Counted from the first letter of the stretch, positions 43,886-53,857 are shown. The stretch is 64,000 nt of DNA from Alphaproteobacteria bacterium (GCA_028871055.1 JAGWON010000008.1:1-64000); one strand, 5' to 3'. A program made the numbers and translations. The notes: generated by a model from the sequence alone, not told the origin.

Positions 43886-46099
43886 CTATTCTTGCATCGA
43901 GGTCAATTTGACGCCCGTTGAGCCCAGGTTTTTAAAGACGAAGGTAAGCAACACGCTGACGCCGGGGTGGACGTCGCCGACCGTGATGCCGGATTGTTGG
44001 ACGGATGTCGTAACCGCTAGGCAATCGTCCTGATAGGTCAGGTCGACGCCGGAATAGATCGTGTTGCCGCCTTGGCTGATGTTGCGGGTATCGTGCACGC
44101 CGAGCGACCAGTATTGGGTCAGAGCGGCGTTCACGGCTACGCTGATCTGATCGCCGATTTGGGCGGGCGATGTCAAACCGGGTATCGATTTGAAGGAAAT
44201 GAACGATGCCGAGACGCGGAGGTTCGTCGGCCCCGTCGAAACGCCCATCTCCTGCCGGCGCATCGCCAGCGTGGCGTGGTCGAGGCGCATGCGATAGTGC
44301 AGGTCGAGCAAGGTCGACGGCGACAGCAGCAGATGCCCGACCACGTCGGACATCTGATTCTCGAGGCCGCTGCCGATCTGGAAGGGACTCTGCTTTTCGA
44401 GTCGGTAACTCTGGCCGACGAGGATGCTCGAGCTGCCGTATTCGGCGTTGTAGATTCCGGTGTGGAGGCCGTAATCAACGCGCTGGCCGCTGTCCACGCG
44501 ATCGTAGCCCGGCAGGCGGTCGGGGCGGAAGAGGCTGGTCTCGTCGAATTCGAAGCCCTGGCTGTCCTCGTTGGGAATGATTGCCGGATTTCCGCCGTTG
44601 GGTGCGGCGATGAAGCCGGCCATCGGTTCGATGACTTCGCTGGTGTGGAAGTCGCTGCGCACCCACGGGTAGCGCCATAAGAGCGCCGCCTGGGGAAACA
44701 CGCGGCCGCTTGCGCCCGCGTGGAGCACCTGATCGGTTGACGCCACCTGGACGTTGTCGGAATCGTAGCCGTCGGCCCGGAGCGACATCGAAAACGCGTA
44801 GCGGTCGCCGAGCGGCCCATTGAACGGCAGACGCCATTCCGACTTGGTGGACACGCGCCGCATGTCGGCGCCGCTGTGTCGTTCGAGGTTGAGGACGTTG
44901 CCGCTCAGTTCCAGCCGACCGCCAATGCGGTCGGGATTGCTGGTCCAGTCATAGCTCGCTGTTGGCAGGACGATCGGCTGGATGCCGTCGCCGACCAGCG
45001 AGTTGAGGCTCTGGAACGAGTACGCGCTGATGTTGCCATAACTTTGCGGTCCGAAATCTTCGGCGAAGACGTGACTGGTCAAGAAGTTCGTCGGTTGCGG
45101 AAAATGATATTCGAGGAGATAGGCTTGGTCGGACACGCGCTGTAGACCGAAACCGGTTCGCCAATTCTGGTTCAGGTCGAAGATGCCATTGCCGAAGAAA
45201 TGGCCGCGGATCGACGTCAGCGAACTCGTCGCGTTCGGCACGCCGAGCGGGCCGGTCTGGACCTCAGGACCGCCGGCCCCGATGCTGCCGTCGAGGTCGA
45301 GTCTGCCGAACCCCCAGTCCTGACGGTATTCCTGGTCGAGGACGAAGCCCGCGCTCTGCGTGATCATCGGCCGGAACGTGATGTCTTTGTCCGGGGCGAT
45401 CGCCCAGAAATACGGCGTCGTGATATGGAGCCCGAGCGTGGCTCCCGCGCCGTAGATCGGCGGCAGGAATCCGCTGGCCCGCTTTACGGTCGGATCGGGA
45501 TGCGAGAAATACGGCGTGTAGAAGATCGGCCAGCCGTCGATGTCCATCGTCGCGTCATAGTATTTGATGCGCTGCGCCGGCTTGTCGTGGACGATACGCT
45601 CGGCCTTGATCTGCCACACCGGCGGCTTGGTCGGATCCTTCTTGCATAATTCGCACGGCGAATAGACGCCGCGCCGCAGCTCGGTGCGATTGCCGCCGTC
45701 GATGCGCCGGCCGGTATTCGCCGCCAGCCGCGACCGATCGGTCAGCAGAATGCGAACGTCCGTGATAAAGCCGTCGCGGAGCTGGTCGTGCAGTTCCATG
45801 TAATCCGCGAACACGATGTCGCCTTCCGGCTGCAGCATGCTGACATGTCCCGACGCGGTGACGGTATCGGTGCGCTGGTTGTACGTCACCGTGTCAGCCA
45901 GCAGGATCTGGTTGGCCTCGTCGAGCTCGACATGACCGCGCGCGACGGTGAGGCCTAGGTCCTGGTCATATTCGACCTGGTCCGCCTGGAACAGAATCGG
46001 CTGCGACGGGGAATGCGCCGATCGCTGCGCAACAGCTGGCACCGTCGCGGCGAGAACTGCGACCCCGACCAGCACAGCAAGCAGCATCCCCCCCCTCAT
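43886..46099 (-). CDS. lptD: LPS assembly outer-membrane protein LptD
   Basis: A 737-residue protein with a signal peptide, an N-terminal OstA/LptA-like beta-jellyroll (about residues 38-130, starting ILFQADQVEYDQD), and a long beta-barrel domain. Cysteines in SPCELC (two, near residue 148) and DDCLAV near the C-terminus fit the disulfide-forming pattern of LptD. It inserts lipopolysaccharide in the outer leaflet. The ATG at 46099 starts the signal sequence. It follows lptG by 5 bp. Confidence 0.94.
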   Translation of the reverse strand: MRGGMLLAVLVGVAVLAATVPAVAQRSAHSPSQPILFQADQVEYDQDLGLTVARGHVELDEANQILLADTVTYNQRTDTVTASGHVSMLQPEGDIVFADYMELHDQLRDGFITDVRILLTDRSRLAANTGRRIDGGNRTELRRGVYSPCELCKKDPTKPPVWQIKAERIVHDKPAQRIKYYDATMDIDGWPIFYTPYFSHPDPTVKRASGFLPPIYGAGATLGLHITTPYFWAIAPDKDITFRPMITQSAGFVLDQEYRQDWGFGRLDLDGSIGAGGPEVQTGPLGVPNATSSLTSIRGHFFGNGIFDLNQNWRTGFGLQRVSDQAYLLEYHFPQPTNFLTSHVFAEDFGPQSYGNISAYSFQSLNSLVGDGIQPIVLPTASYDWTSNPDRIGGRLELSGNVLNLERHSGADMRRVSTKSEWRLPFNGPLGDRYAFSMSLRADGYDSDNVQVASTDQVLHAGASGRVFPQAALLWRYPWVRSDFHTSEVIEPMAGFIAAPNGGNPAIIPNEDSQGFEFDETSLFRPDRLPGYDRVDSGQRVDYGLHTGIYNAEYGSSSILVGQSYRLEKQSPFQIGSGLENQMSDVVGHLLLSPSTLLDLHYRMRLDHATLAMRRQEMGVSTGPTNLRVSASFISFKSIPGLTSPAQIGDQISVAVNAALTQYWSLGVHDTRNISQGGNTIYSGVDLTYQDDCLAVTTSVQQSGITVGDVHPGVSVLLTFVFKNLGSTGVKLTSMQE

Positions 46100-46104
46100 C
46101 GCGA

Positions 46105-47202
46105 TCAGCCGTCTTCGAGATGCAGCAGCAGGCTGATGCCGACGAGCCACGAGACGCCGGCGGGCGTCCAAGCCGCGAGCATGGTCGGTATGGTCGCGGA
46201 CAGGCCGAGCGCGAAGACGATGTCGGAAAGGAAGTAGAGCAGGAACCCGCTGGCGATGCCAACCGCAATCATCAGTGTGGCGCCGCCCGCCCGCTGCATG
46301 CGCAGGCTGAAGCTAGCGGCGATTAGCACCATCGCGGCCAGCAGCAGCGGCCGCGCCAGCAACGCATCGAAATAGAGCCGATGGCGCTGTGACGAGAAGC
46401 CCGACGCCTCCAGCAGCCGGATGAAGCCGGGCAGCTCCCAGAACGACATAGTCTCAGGCGCCGCGAAGCTGTCCTGGATCTTGGCGGACGTCAGATTGGT
46501 CGGGATGTTCAGGCGGGAAAAGGACCGCGGCTGCCGGTTGGGCGACCAATCGGTGCCGTCGACGAGCGTCCATTCGCCGGACCCGAGCAAGGCTTCTTGT
46601 GCGTCGATCCGGCGCTCGAGACGCGTGTCGTTGGCCAGGAAGAGAAACGTGACATCGCGTAGCGCCCGCCTCGGCACCACGAACCGGTCGGCGTGCACGA
46701 TCGAGGGGTTGCCCGCTTTGTCGCTCTGACGGAGCCAGAGGCCGGTGCTCGAAAGAGCGAATTGTGGATTGCCGCCGCGCAGCACGCGGTTTTCCAGTTT
46801 CTCGTAGCTCGCCTGCATGACCGAGGCGATGGGGTTGAACAACGTCACCGTGAACACGCCGATGAGGAAGGCCCCGGCGAGCGGCGGCGCGACGAACTGC
46901 CAAGCGGAGATTCCCGACGCACGGGCGATGACGAGCTCGTGGCTCCGCGTCAGCCGCCAAAACACCATCATCGTCCCGAACAGCACGGCGAACGGTAGGA
47001 TTTGCTGCGCCATGTACGGCTCTTTGAGCACGGCGAGCTTGAGCAGCACGACTAACGTCGCGTCCGCTTTCGTGCCGGCGCGCCGGATCAGTTCGACGTA
47101 ATCGAGCAGAAAAACGATGAGCATCATCGTCAGGAACACGCCGCAGAACCAGATGAAGAACTGGCGCGCGATGTAGCGGAAGAGCGTTTTCCAAGGCGAC
47201 AT
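46105..47202 (-). CDS. lptG: LPS export permease LptG
   Basis: A 365-residue YjgP/YjgQ permease: three N-terminal helices, a periplasmic beta-jellyroll-like domain (about residues 135-270), and three C-terminal helices. The RSHELVIARASGIS coupling helix is conserved. With LptF and LptB (not here) it extracts LPS from the inner membrane. It follows lptF by 5 bp. Confidence 0.93.
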   Translation of the reverse strand: MSPWKTLFRYIARQFFIWFCGVFLTMMLIVFLLDYVELIRRAGTKADATLVVLLKLAVLKEPYMAQQILPFAVLFGTMMVFWRLTRSHELVIARASGISAWQFVAPPLAGAFLIGVFTVTLFNPIASVMQASYEKLENRVLRGGNPQFALSSTGLWLRQSDKAGNPSIVHADRFVVPRRALRDVTFLFLANDTRLERRIDAQEALLGSGEWTLVDGTDWSPNRQPRSFSRLNIPTNLTSAKIQDSFAAPETMSFWELPGFIRLLEASGFSSQRHRLYFDALLARPLLLAAMVLIAASFSLRMQRAGGATLMIAVGIASGFLLYFLSDIVFALGLSATIPTMLAAWTPAGVSWLVGISLLLHLEDG

Positions 47203-47207
47203 GGCCG

Positions 47208-48311
47208 TTACCGTACCGCGCGCCGCGCCAGGAGCGCCCTGGGAGTCCGGACGGCGCCGGCGCGCCACGTCAGCCACAATGTCGCCAGGAACGGTGCGAG
47301 CGCGTTGAGATAGATAAGGGAGATCACGGACGTTGTGCTGCGTGCGAGGTTCGTCAGCCCGACGTCGACGATCTCCATGGCCAGCGCGACGGCGACTGCG
47401 ATGAGAACGCGGCGCGCCTGGCCGCGGCGATTGAACTCGCCCGGTAGCAGGCACAGGATCGGGATTACGGCCATGGACAGCGCCATCAGCGGCCCGGCGA
47501 GCCGCATGTTGAGTTCTACCACCAGCGCCGGGTTGTCGAGGTCTTTCAGGATCTCGCCCAGATAGAGCTCGTCGGGTTGACGGTCGCGCAGCGTCGGCGC
47601 GTTGCGTAAATCCGTCAAATCGAGCGTGTAGCTCTTGAACGACAGCGACGACAGCTTCCCGGTGAGGTGGTCATATTCCTGGCGGATGCCATTCACCATC
47701 AGGATGTGCGGCCCGTCCGGCGTGTCGACGAGGGCGCCGCGCTCGGCCGAGATCGTCACCGGCTTGTCCCGGTCGGTGGTGTTCTGGATGAGCAGACCGA
47801 GGAGATCGCCCCTGGCGTCCCGCTTCCTGACGTAGACCATCAGCGTATCCGACAGGGTATTGAACACGCCTTCCTGAATAAGCGCCGCGGCGAATTTGTT
47901 GCGAATCTCGAACTGGAGGTCTTTGAAGGCGCGGTTGGATGCGGGCAGGAAATAGAACGCCATGGCATAAAGCGCGATCATGCCCGCGGCGCCGATCAGC
48001 AGCGCCGGCTTGGCCAGCCCCCATTGACTCATGCCCGAAGCGCGCATAACCACGAGTTCGCTTTCCGAGATGAGCTTGGCGTAGACGAAGAGGATTGCGG
48101 TGAAGATCGCGATCGGCAGGACGACGTCGATGAACCGCGGCAAGATCAAAACCGCGAGGTAGAGGAACAGTCCGATCGATAGCCCGCGATTGACGATCAG
48201 GTCGACGAGGCGCAGCGATTGGAGAAGCCAAACCGCGGCGCTGAAGATGACGCCGACCGAAAGCGTCACCATCAGGGCTTGGCGAAACACATACCTCGTC
48301 AGCCGGTCCAT
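47208..48311 (-). CDS. lptF: LPS export permease LptF
   Basis: A 367-residue permease with the same six-helix layout as LptG and a coupling helix SELVVMRASGMSQWG. It starts MDRLTRYVFRQAL, the usual LptF N-terminus. It heads the envelope operon. A perfect TATAAT hexamer lies 8 bp before the ATG, so its message may start almost at the start codon. Confidence 0.94.
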   Translation of the reverse strand: MDRLTRYVFRQALMVTLSVGVIFSAAVWLLQSLRLVDLIVNRGLSIGLFLYLAVLILPRFIDVVLPIAIFTAILFVYAKLISESELVVMRASGMSQWGLAKPALLIGAAGMIALYAMAFYFLPASNRAFKDLQFEIRNKFAAALIQEGVFNTLSDTLMVYVRKRDARGDLLGLLIQNTTDRDKPVTISAERGALVDTPDGPHILMVNGIRQEYDHLTGKLSSLSFKSYTLDLTDLRNAPTLRDRQPDELYLGEILKDLDNPALVVELNMRLAGPLMALSMAVIPILCLLPGEFNRRGQARRVLIAVAVALAMEIVDVGLTNLARSTTSVISLIYLNALAPFLATLWLTWRAGAVRTPRALLARRAVR

Positions 48312-48319
48312 GGCACACG

Positions 48320-48325
48320 ATTATA
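48320..48325 (-). promoter_or_regulatory. TATAAT box just upstream of lptF
   Basis: On the minus strand the perfect -10 hexamer TATAAT ends 8 bp before the lptF ATG. No good -35 is seen at 16-18 bp (TATGGC at 17). Used as a promoter it would give a leader of about 0-2 nt. Confidence 0.4.
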
Positions 48326-48423
48326 GGTGCGGCGTCGTTTTCGCCATAGCGGGATTTGCCGCGCACGCGCGGCTAAACGCCCGAGTCTCGGGTCTTTGAA
48401 GCGCTTGCGAGTGGAGAGCCGGC

Positions 48424-50001
48424 ATGGAAATCTCCCCGGTCGCGGCGAATGGAGATGGCGTGGCGGGTTGGGGCGGGATCGAGCTTGCGGATTTGCCGTT
48501 CCGCATCTTTGCCGCGCTGTTCGTGGCCTTGCTCGCCGTCGCCTGCGTCCCGTTGGTTTTGACGCCGTTGCCGGCGCTAGTCGATTATCCGAACCATCTC
48601 GCGCGGATGCATGTCATCGCGAATCTCAGCCGATCGCCGTTGCTCCGGCAATACTATGCCGTGGTCTGGCGCCCGGTGCCCGATTTGGCGATGGACATCC
48701 TGATACCGCCGCTGCTCCGCGTGGTCTCGCTCGAGACCGCGGGCAAACTGTTCCTCGCCGTAACCTATTTCCTGCTGACTGGCGGTGCCGCCGTTCTCCA
48801 TCGTGTGCTGTATCGCCGCTGGTCGGCGTGGTCGCTGGTGGCGTTCCTGCTGGTCTACAACCGGCTGCTGCTGTGGGGCCTCGTCAATTTCCTCTTCGGC
48901 CTCGGCCTCGCGTTCTGGGCATTTGCCGGCTGGATCGCGTGGTGTGAGCGCCGAACCGTGCTTCGGCTCGCGGTCGGCGCCGTCGCCGCGCTCGCGATCT
49001 ATTTCTCGCATCTGATGGCGTTCGGCATCTACGGCGCGATGGTCCTGGGCTACGAGACAGGCCGGTTGTGGCGCCGCCGCGCCGCGCCGGACGAGGTTGC
49101 CAGCGCGCTGTTCGTCGCGCTGCTGCCGCTGCTGCCGGCCCTGGCGTCGTTTGCAGCGGTCTTCGTTCCGCTGCATGCCGCGCCGTTCGCTTCCGGAGTC
49201 CACTTCGCCCGCCCGGCGCGCAAGGTCGATCTTCTGTTTAGCGTTTTCGATCTCTACAACCGTCCCTTCGACGTGGCGTGTTTCGCGCTCGCGTTGATCG
49301 CCACGGCGGCCGCTTATTGGCGGCGGTGGCTGCGCCTCGCGCCCGAGATCGTTGCGCCGCTGATTTTGCTCGCGCTGCTCTATGTCCTCGTGCCGGACAC
49401 GCTGTTTGGCGCCACCGGCGCCGACCGCCGGTTGCCGCTGGCGATGGCACTACTGCTGATCGGCGGCAGCGCATGGCAGGCGCCGGTCGCACCTCATGGG
49501 CGCGTGTTCCTGGCCGCGGCGCTGGTCATGTTTGCGGTCCGGCTCGGCATCGTCGCGGCGAGCTGGCAGGCCAGCGGCCGGGTTTATGCGGAGCTGCTCG
49601 CCGGCCTCGACGCCTTGCCGCGCGGCGCGCGGGTCGCGGTGGCCTTTTCCGCCGCCGAAGTCAACGTCGAAGCCGCACCGCTGCTCCACTTTCCGGTTCT
49701 GGCAGTGGCGCGCCGCGACGCCTTCGTGCCGACCTTGTTCGCCTATGCGACGCAGCAGCCGATTACATTCAACGGTGAATACGGCGCGCTTGCGGGGCGG
49801 CTTTCGGCCGACGCGCTGTGGCGGTTCTATATCGCTGGTGATACGCCGATGGAGCCCGCTCTTGCGCATGCACTCGCGCGGTGCGGCTACATCACCTTTG
49901 CCGGGCGGCAGCCGTTCGTGCCGCGAACCGGGACCGGCCTAATCCCGGTTTTCGTCTCGCCGCGTTTCCAGATCTATCGCCTGCCTGGGACGCCGCTGTG
50001 A
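48424..50001 (+). CDS. large polytopic membrane protein, possibly GT-C-like
   Basis: A 525-residue protein with about ten to eleven hydrophobic segments between residues 25 and 390, followed by a soluble C-terminal domain of about 130 residues. The first long loop after helix 1 begins LVDYPNHLARMH; an acidic residue in such a first loop is typical of GT-C membrane glycosyltransferases, but this is suggestive only. No firm family match was recognised. It overlaps the next membrane-protein gene by 4 bp (GTGA). An SD-like GAGAG lies before the ATG. Confidence 0.75.
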   Translation: MEISPVAANGDGVAGWGGIELADLPFRIFAALFVALLAVACVPLVLTPLPALVDYPNHLARMHVIANLSRSPLLRQYYAVVWRPVPDLAMDILIPPLLRVVSLETAGKLFLAVTYFLLTGGAAVLHRVLYRRWSAWSLVAFLLVYNRLLLWGLVNFLFGLGLAFWAFAGWIAWCERRTVLRLAVGAVAALAIYFSHLMAFGIYGAMVLGYETGRLWRRRAAPDEVASALFVALLPLLPALASFAAVFVPLHAAPFASGVHFARPARKVDLLFSVFDLYNRPFDVACFALALIATAAAYWRRWLRLAPEIVAPLILLALLYVLVPDTLFGATGADRRLPLAMALLLIGGSAWQAPVAPHGRVFLAAALVMFAVRLGIVAASWQASGRVYAELLAGLDALPRGARVAVAFSAAEVNVEAAPLLHFPVLAVARRDAFVPTLFAYATQQPITFNGEYGALAGRLSADALWRFYIAGDTPMEPALAHALARCGYITFAGRQPFVPRTGTGLIPVFVSPRFQIYRLPGTPL

Positions 50002-51842
50002 TCGCGCTGCTGGTGCCGAGCGTCGCCGACCTTGCCGGTTGGGCCGGGGTCGCGTTCGCCGTCCTGGTCTTCGTCGGCTTGGGCCGGGGGCTGACGCGCG
50101 GCACCGCAGCGCCCGAGATCGCGTTGGTTGTTGGCTGGGGCGTGGCGTGTCTGGCGCTCACCGCGTGGGGCGTGGCGCTGCCGCTGTCGCTGCGCGACCC
50201 GGCGATCGCGTTGGCGATGCTGGGGGTGGCCGGGCTGCTAATGCCCGGAGTTGGGCTTGGCGCGGCCGAGTGGCGCATGCTCGGACGGGTGCTCGTCCTG
50301 TCGCTGCCGCTGCTGGCCGTGATGGCATCGGCGCGGCCGAGCCAGCCCGATACCTTCCTCAACCTGCTGCCCAACGCCGCCTATCTCTACGACCACGGCA
50401 TGTTCCCGGCGGTCGGGCGGCCGGACGCGCATTCCTTCCTGCCCGGTGCGCCCTACAACCTGCAGCTTGCCGATTTGATCGCCGGCCTGGTCACGCCGCA
50501 ATTCCCGGCGGTGGCGCTGATCGGATTCAACGTCGCGCTGCAGCTCGCCGCCGGGCTGCTGCTCGCGCGCTTGGTTGCCGCCAGCGAGGAGGGAACGGCC
50601 ACGCCCGGCTGGGGCGCCACCGCCTTCGGTCTGCTCCTCGCCACGGCGCTCAATCCAGGTTTTGTGCCGCGTTACCACCTGTCGAGCTACAGCGAACCGT
50701 CGGTGATGGTCGTTGTCGCCGTTGCCGGGTATTTGGCATTGCGGCGCGAGCGTATGTCGGCGTGCATGCTCGCGGCTACACTCGCCGCGCTGGTCGAGAT
50801 CAAGCAGGACAGCGTCGCGTTGGCGTTCGGCATCGTGGTGGCAGCGGCGATCCGGCCCGCGGAGGCGGGAGAGACGCGGCGCGCCGCGGCGATGCGCGCC
50901 GTCCTCGCGGCGATCCCGGCCGCGGCACTCTATCTCGGCTGGAGCTGGTACGTGCACAGCCGTTTCGCCAATCCAGACGTCGAGCTGACCTGGATGCCGC
51001 TCGCGCAATGGCAATGGGGCATGCTGCCGATGGTTTTCCGCCAGATCGCCGGCATCATGGGCGAGAAAATCGTGTTTTTCGGCCCGCTCGTCGCCGTGCT
51101 CGCGACGTTTCTCGTCCGGGTACGTCGTGATGCGGGAATCGCGTCACCCGGCCAACGTGCCGGCTTGGTATTGGCAACGGTCACGCTGGTCTATAACGCG
51201 GCGCTGCTCGCGAGCTATGTCGGCCATTTCGGCGGTCAGATGGCCGCCGATGCCCATTCGTTTTTCCGCTACAACACGCATCTGGCGCTGCTGCTGATGG
51301 TAGCGCTTATCCTCATGCTGCGCGAGCCAGCGCAGGCGCGACTGGCGAGCCTGCCGCCGCGCTGGCGCCGATCGTTGCCGGTGCTGGCCGTCGTCGTGTT
51401 CCTCGTCTGTCCGATCGCGTTCGTGCACTTCCTGCGCTTCGACCTGGAGACGCCGCAGCGTCGCGCGTGGGACCTCGAGAAGCACCTCGCCGCCGCGATT
51501 GGGCCGAACGACCGCATCGCCCTTATCCTGCCAGGCGACGGCGGCAGCCTTTTTCCCGTACTCGACGGTTTGCTGCGCATGACCCCGCCGCGCCGGCCGG
51601 GCGTGGTCCTCGATGACGTGCCGACGCTGCGTCCGGATGTTTTTGCGGCGCTCGATGGCGATCGCTGGGCGCTGATTTCCTGCACGCCTGCGGATATGGC
51701 CGGCGTGCCGGCGGGCGAGGCGGCGCTGTTTGCGCACGACGCCGCCGGCTGGTATCTCGTCGACCGCTGGCCGTACCCGCCGCCGGACAAGGGCCATTGG
51801 TCTCGAGTCATCGCCTTGCCGCCGCTCTGCCTATCCGGTTGA
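49998..51842 (+). CDS. second large polytopic membrane protein of the pair
   Basis: A 614-residue protein with some twelve to thirteen hydrophobic segments to about residue 470 and a C-terminal soluble part of about 140 residues ending DKGHWSRVIALPPL. The GTG at 49998 overlaps the stop of the upstream gene and gives a leading helix at once. The loop SQPDTFLNLLPNAAYLYDHG with downstream DAHSFLPGAPY could be an active-site loop of a GT-C-like enzyme. Family not recognised. Tight coupling suggests the two proteins act together, perhaps in sugar or lipid-linked transfer. Confidence 0.75.
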   Translation: MIALLVPSVADLAGWAGVAFAVLVFVGLGRGLTRGTAAPEIALVVGWGVACLALTAWGVALPLSLRDPAIALAMLGVAGLLMPGVGLGAAEWRMLGRVLVLSLPLLAVMASARPSQPDTFLNLLPNAAYLYDHGMFPAVGRPDAHSFLPGAPYNLQLADLIAGLVTPQFPAVALIGFNVALQLAAGLLLARLVAASEEGTATPGWGATAFGLLLATALNPGFVPRYHLSSYSEPSVMVVVAVAGYLALRRERMSACMLAATLAALVEIKQDSVALAFGIVVAAAIRPAEAGETRRAAAMRAVLAAIPAAALYLGWSWYVHSRFANPDVELTWMPLAQWQWGMLPMVFRQIAGIMGEKIVFFGPLVAVLATFLVRVRRDAGIASPGQRAGLVLATVTLVYNAALLASYVGHFGGQMAADAHSFFRYNTHLALLLMVALILMLREPAQARLASLPPRWRRSLPVLAVVVFLVCPIAFVHFLRFDLETPQRRAWDLEKHLAAAIGPNDRIALILPGDGGSLFPVLDGLLRMTPPRRPGVVLDDVPTLRPDVFAALDGDRWALISCTPADMAGVPAGEAALFAHDAAGWYLVDRWPYPPPDKGHWSRVIALPPLCLSG

Positions 51843-51847
51843 TCCGG

Positions 51848-51876
51848 TTGACACTGCTGGCGTTTCAACGCTCTAT
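51848..51876 (+). promoter_or_regulatory. possible promoter of pepA-holC
   Basis: A perfect TTGACA (51848-51853) is followed after 17 bp by CTCTAT (51871-51876), 33 bp before the pepA ATG. The -10 is weak. Confidence 0.45.
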
Positions 51877-51908
51877 CGCTCTTTCGTCGTTTGGATCGAG
51901 GATCGGTT

Positions 51909-53405
51909 ATGAAAATCAAATTCGTACCGCCGCGCCTGCCCAAGGCCGGAACGTTGGTGCTGTTCGTCGCCGACGGGCGGAAGCTGTCGCCTGCGGGCAT
52001 GCAACTCGATCGCCGCAGCGGCAAGGCGCTGACGCGTGCGTTGAACGCGTCGCGGTTCAAGGGCAAGGCGGAGGAGACCCTCGCCATTCTGGCGCCGGCC
52101 AAGCTCGGCGTCGCGCGCGTGCTGCTGGTGGGTAGCGGCAAGGCCGATCCCGCCGATCGCGCGCTGTGGCGAAACTGCGGCGGCGGCGTCGTGGCGTCGC
52201 TCAACGGCACGGGCGAGAGCGAGGCCGCGGTGTGGATCGAGCCCGGCGATCACGCAGCCGAAATCGCAGCGCATGTCGCCTACGGCGCGCGGCTGCGCGC
52301 GTATCGCTTCGACAAGTACCGCACCAAGGAGAAGCCCGACCAGAAGCCGTCGCTCAAGACGCTGTCGGTTTTGGTCGCCGATGTCGCTGCCGCGCGCCGC
52401 CTTTATGCGCCGCTCGACAAGATCGCCGACGGCGTGTTCTTCACCCGCGATCTCGTCTCCGAGCCGGCCAACGTCATCTATCCCGAATCCCTGGTCGAGC
52501 GCGCCAAGGCGCTGACGGAACTCGGCGTTGCGGTCGAAATCCTCGATGAGAAGAAAATGACGGCGCTCGGCATGGGCGCGCTGCTGGGCGTCGGGCAGGG
52601 CAGCGCGCGGCCGCCGCGGCTCCTGGTTATGCAGTGGCACGGTGCCGAGGACAAGAAACTGCCGCCGATCGCCTTCGTCGGCAAAGGCATCACCTTCGAC
52701 ACCGGCGGCATCTCGATCAAGCCCGCCGCCGGCATGGAAGACATGAAATGGGACATGGGCGGCGCCGGCGCCGTGATTGGCCTGATGATGGCACTGGCGG
52801 GGCGCAAGGCGAAAGTCAACGCCGTCGGCATCGGCGCGCTTGCCGAAAACATGCCCTCGGGCACGGCCCAGCGGCCAGGCGACATCGTCAAGTCGCTGTC
52901 GGGCCAGACCATCGAGGTACTCAACACCGACGCCGAAGGGCGCCTCGTCCTCGCCGACGCGCTGTGGTATTGCCAGGATCGCTTCAAACCGCGCGCGATA
53001 ATCGATCTCGCCACGTTGACCGGCGCGATCATCATCGCGCTCGGCCACGAGCATGCCGGACTTTACAGCAACGACGAAAAGCTCGCCGACCAGCTCGCGG
53101 CGGCGGGCAAGGCGACGGGCGAGACGCTGTGGCGCATGCCGCTCGGCGACGCCTACAACAAGATGATGGACAGCGACGCGGCCGACGTGAAGAACATCAG
53201 TGGCAGCCGCGATGCCGGCAGCGTCACCGCCGCGGCCTTTCTCGAGCGCTTCGTCAACAAGGTGCCGTGGGCGCATCTCGATATCGCCGGCACGGCGTGG
53301 TCGAGCAAGGACAAGCCGACCGTGCCGAAGGGCGCCAGCGGCTTCGGCGTGCGGCTGCTGAACCGCTTCGTCCGCGACAATTACGAGAACGCCGCCGGCA
53401 AGTGA
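51909..53405 (+). CDS. pepA: leucyl aminopeptidase (M17)
   Basis: A 498-residue cytosolic two-zinc aminopeptidase. The catalytic domain has GKGITFDTGGISIKP, MKWDMGGAGAV and the M17 signature NTDAEGRLVLADAL, holding the metal ligands and catalytic Lys/Arg. The N-terminal alpha/beta domain covers residues 1-165. PepA removes N-terminal residues from peptides and in E. coli also binds DNA. It overlaps holC by 4 bp (GTGA), a very common pepA-holC order. Confidence 0.97.
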   Translation: MKIKFVPPRLPKAGTLVLFVADGRKLSPAGMQLDRRSGKALTRALNASRFKGKAEETLAILAPAKLGVARVLLVGSGKADPADRALWRNCGGGVVASLNGTGESEAAVWIEPGDHAAEIAAHVAYGARLRAYRFDKYRTKEKPDQKPSLKTLSVLVADVAAARRLYAPLDKIADGVFFTRDLVSEPANVIYPESLVERAKALTELGVAVEILDEKKMTALGMGALLGVGQGSARPPRLLVMQWHGAEDKKLPPIAFVGKGITFDTGGISIKPAAGMEDMKWDMGGAGAVIGLMMALAGRKAKVNAVGIGALAENMPSGTAQRPGDIVKSLSGQTIEVLNTDAEGRLVLADALWYCQDRFKPRAIIDLATLTGAIIIALGHEHAGLYSNDEKLADQLAAAGKATGETLWRMPLGDAYNKMMDSDAADVKNISGSRDAGSVTAAAFLERFVNKVPWAHLDIAGTAWSSKDKPTVPKGASGFGVRLLNRFVRDNYENAAGK

Positions 53406-53857
53406 CCGAGATCGGCTTCTATCACCTGAAGAGCCTCACGCTCGAACGCGCCCTACCGCAGCTGCTCGAAAAAGCCTATGCTGGCGGCTATCGCGTCGTG
53501 CTGATGGCGGGCTCGGCCGAGCGCATCGACCACCTCAACACGCTGCTCTGGACTTACGGCGACGCGGCCTTTCTGCCGCACGGCTCGGTCAAAGACGGCA
53601 ACGCCGCGCAGCAGCCGATCTGGCTGACGATCGAGGACGAAAACCCGAACAACGCCGACATGCTGGTGCTGGTCGACGGCGCGACGTCGCACCATCTCGA
53701 CCGCTACAAGCGGGTGCTCGACGTCTTCGACGGCAACGACGAGGCGGCCGTCGCGTCGGCCCGCGAGCGCTGGCGGCAGGCCAAGGCCGCCGGCCATGCG
53801 CTGACCTATTGGCAGCAGACCGACAAGGGCTGGGAGAAGGCCGGTGGCGCGGGTTGA
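53402..53857 (+). CDS. holC: DNA polymerase III chi subunit
   Basis: A 151-residue chi subunit: TEIGFYHL start, LLEKAYAGGYRVVLMAGSAERI, DAAFLPHG, and QPIWLTIEDENPNNADMLVLVDG. Chi links the clamp loader to SSB. The GTG at 53402 overlaps the pepA stop. Confidence 0.95.
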   Translation: MTEIGFYHLKSLTLERALPQLLEKAYAGGYRVVLMAGSAERIDHLNTLLWTYGDAAFLPHGSVKDGNAAQQPIWLTIEDENPNNADMLVLVDGATSHHLDRYKRVLDVFDGNDEAAVASARERWRQAKAAGHALTYWQQTDKGWEKAGGAG

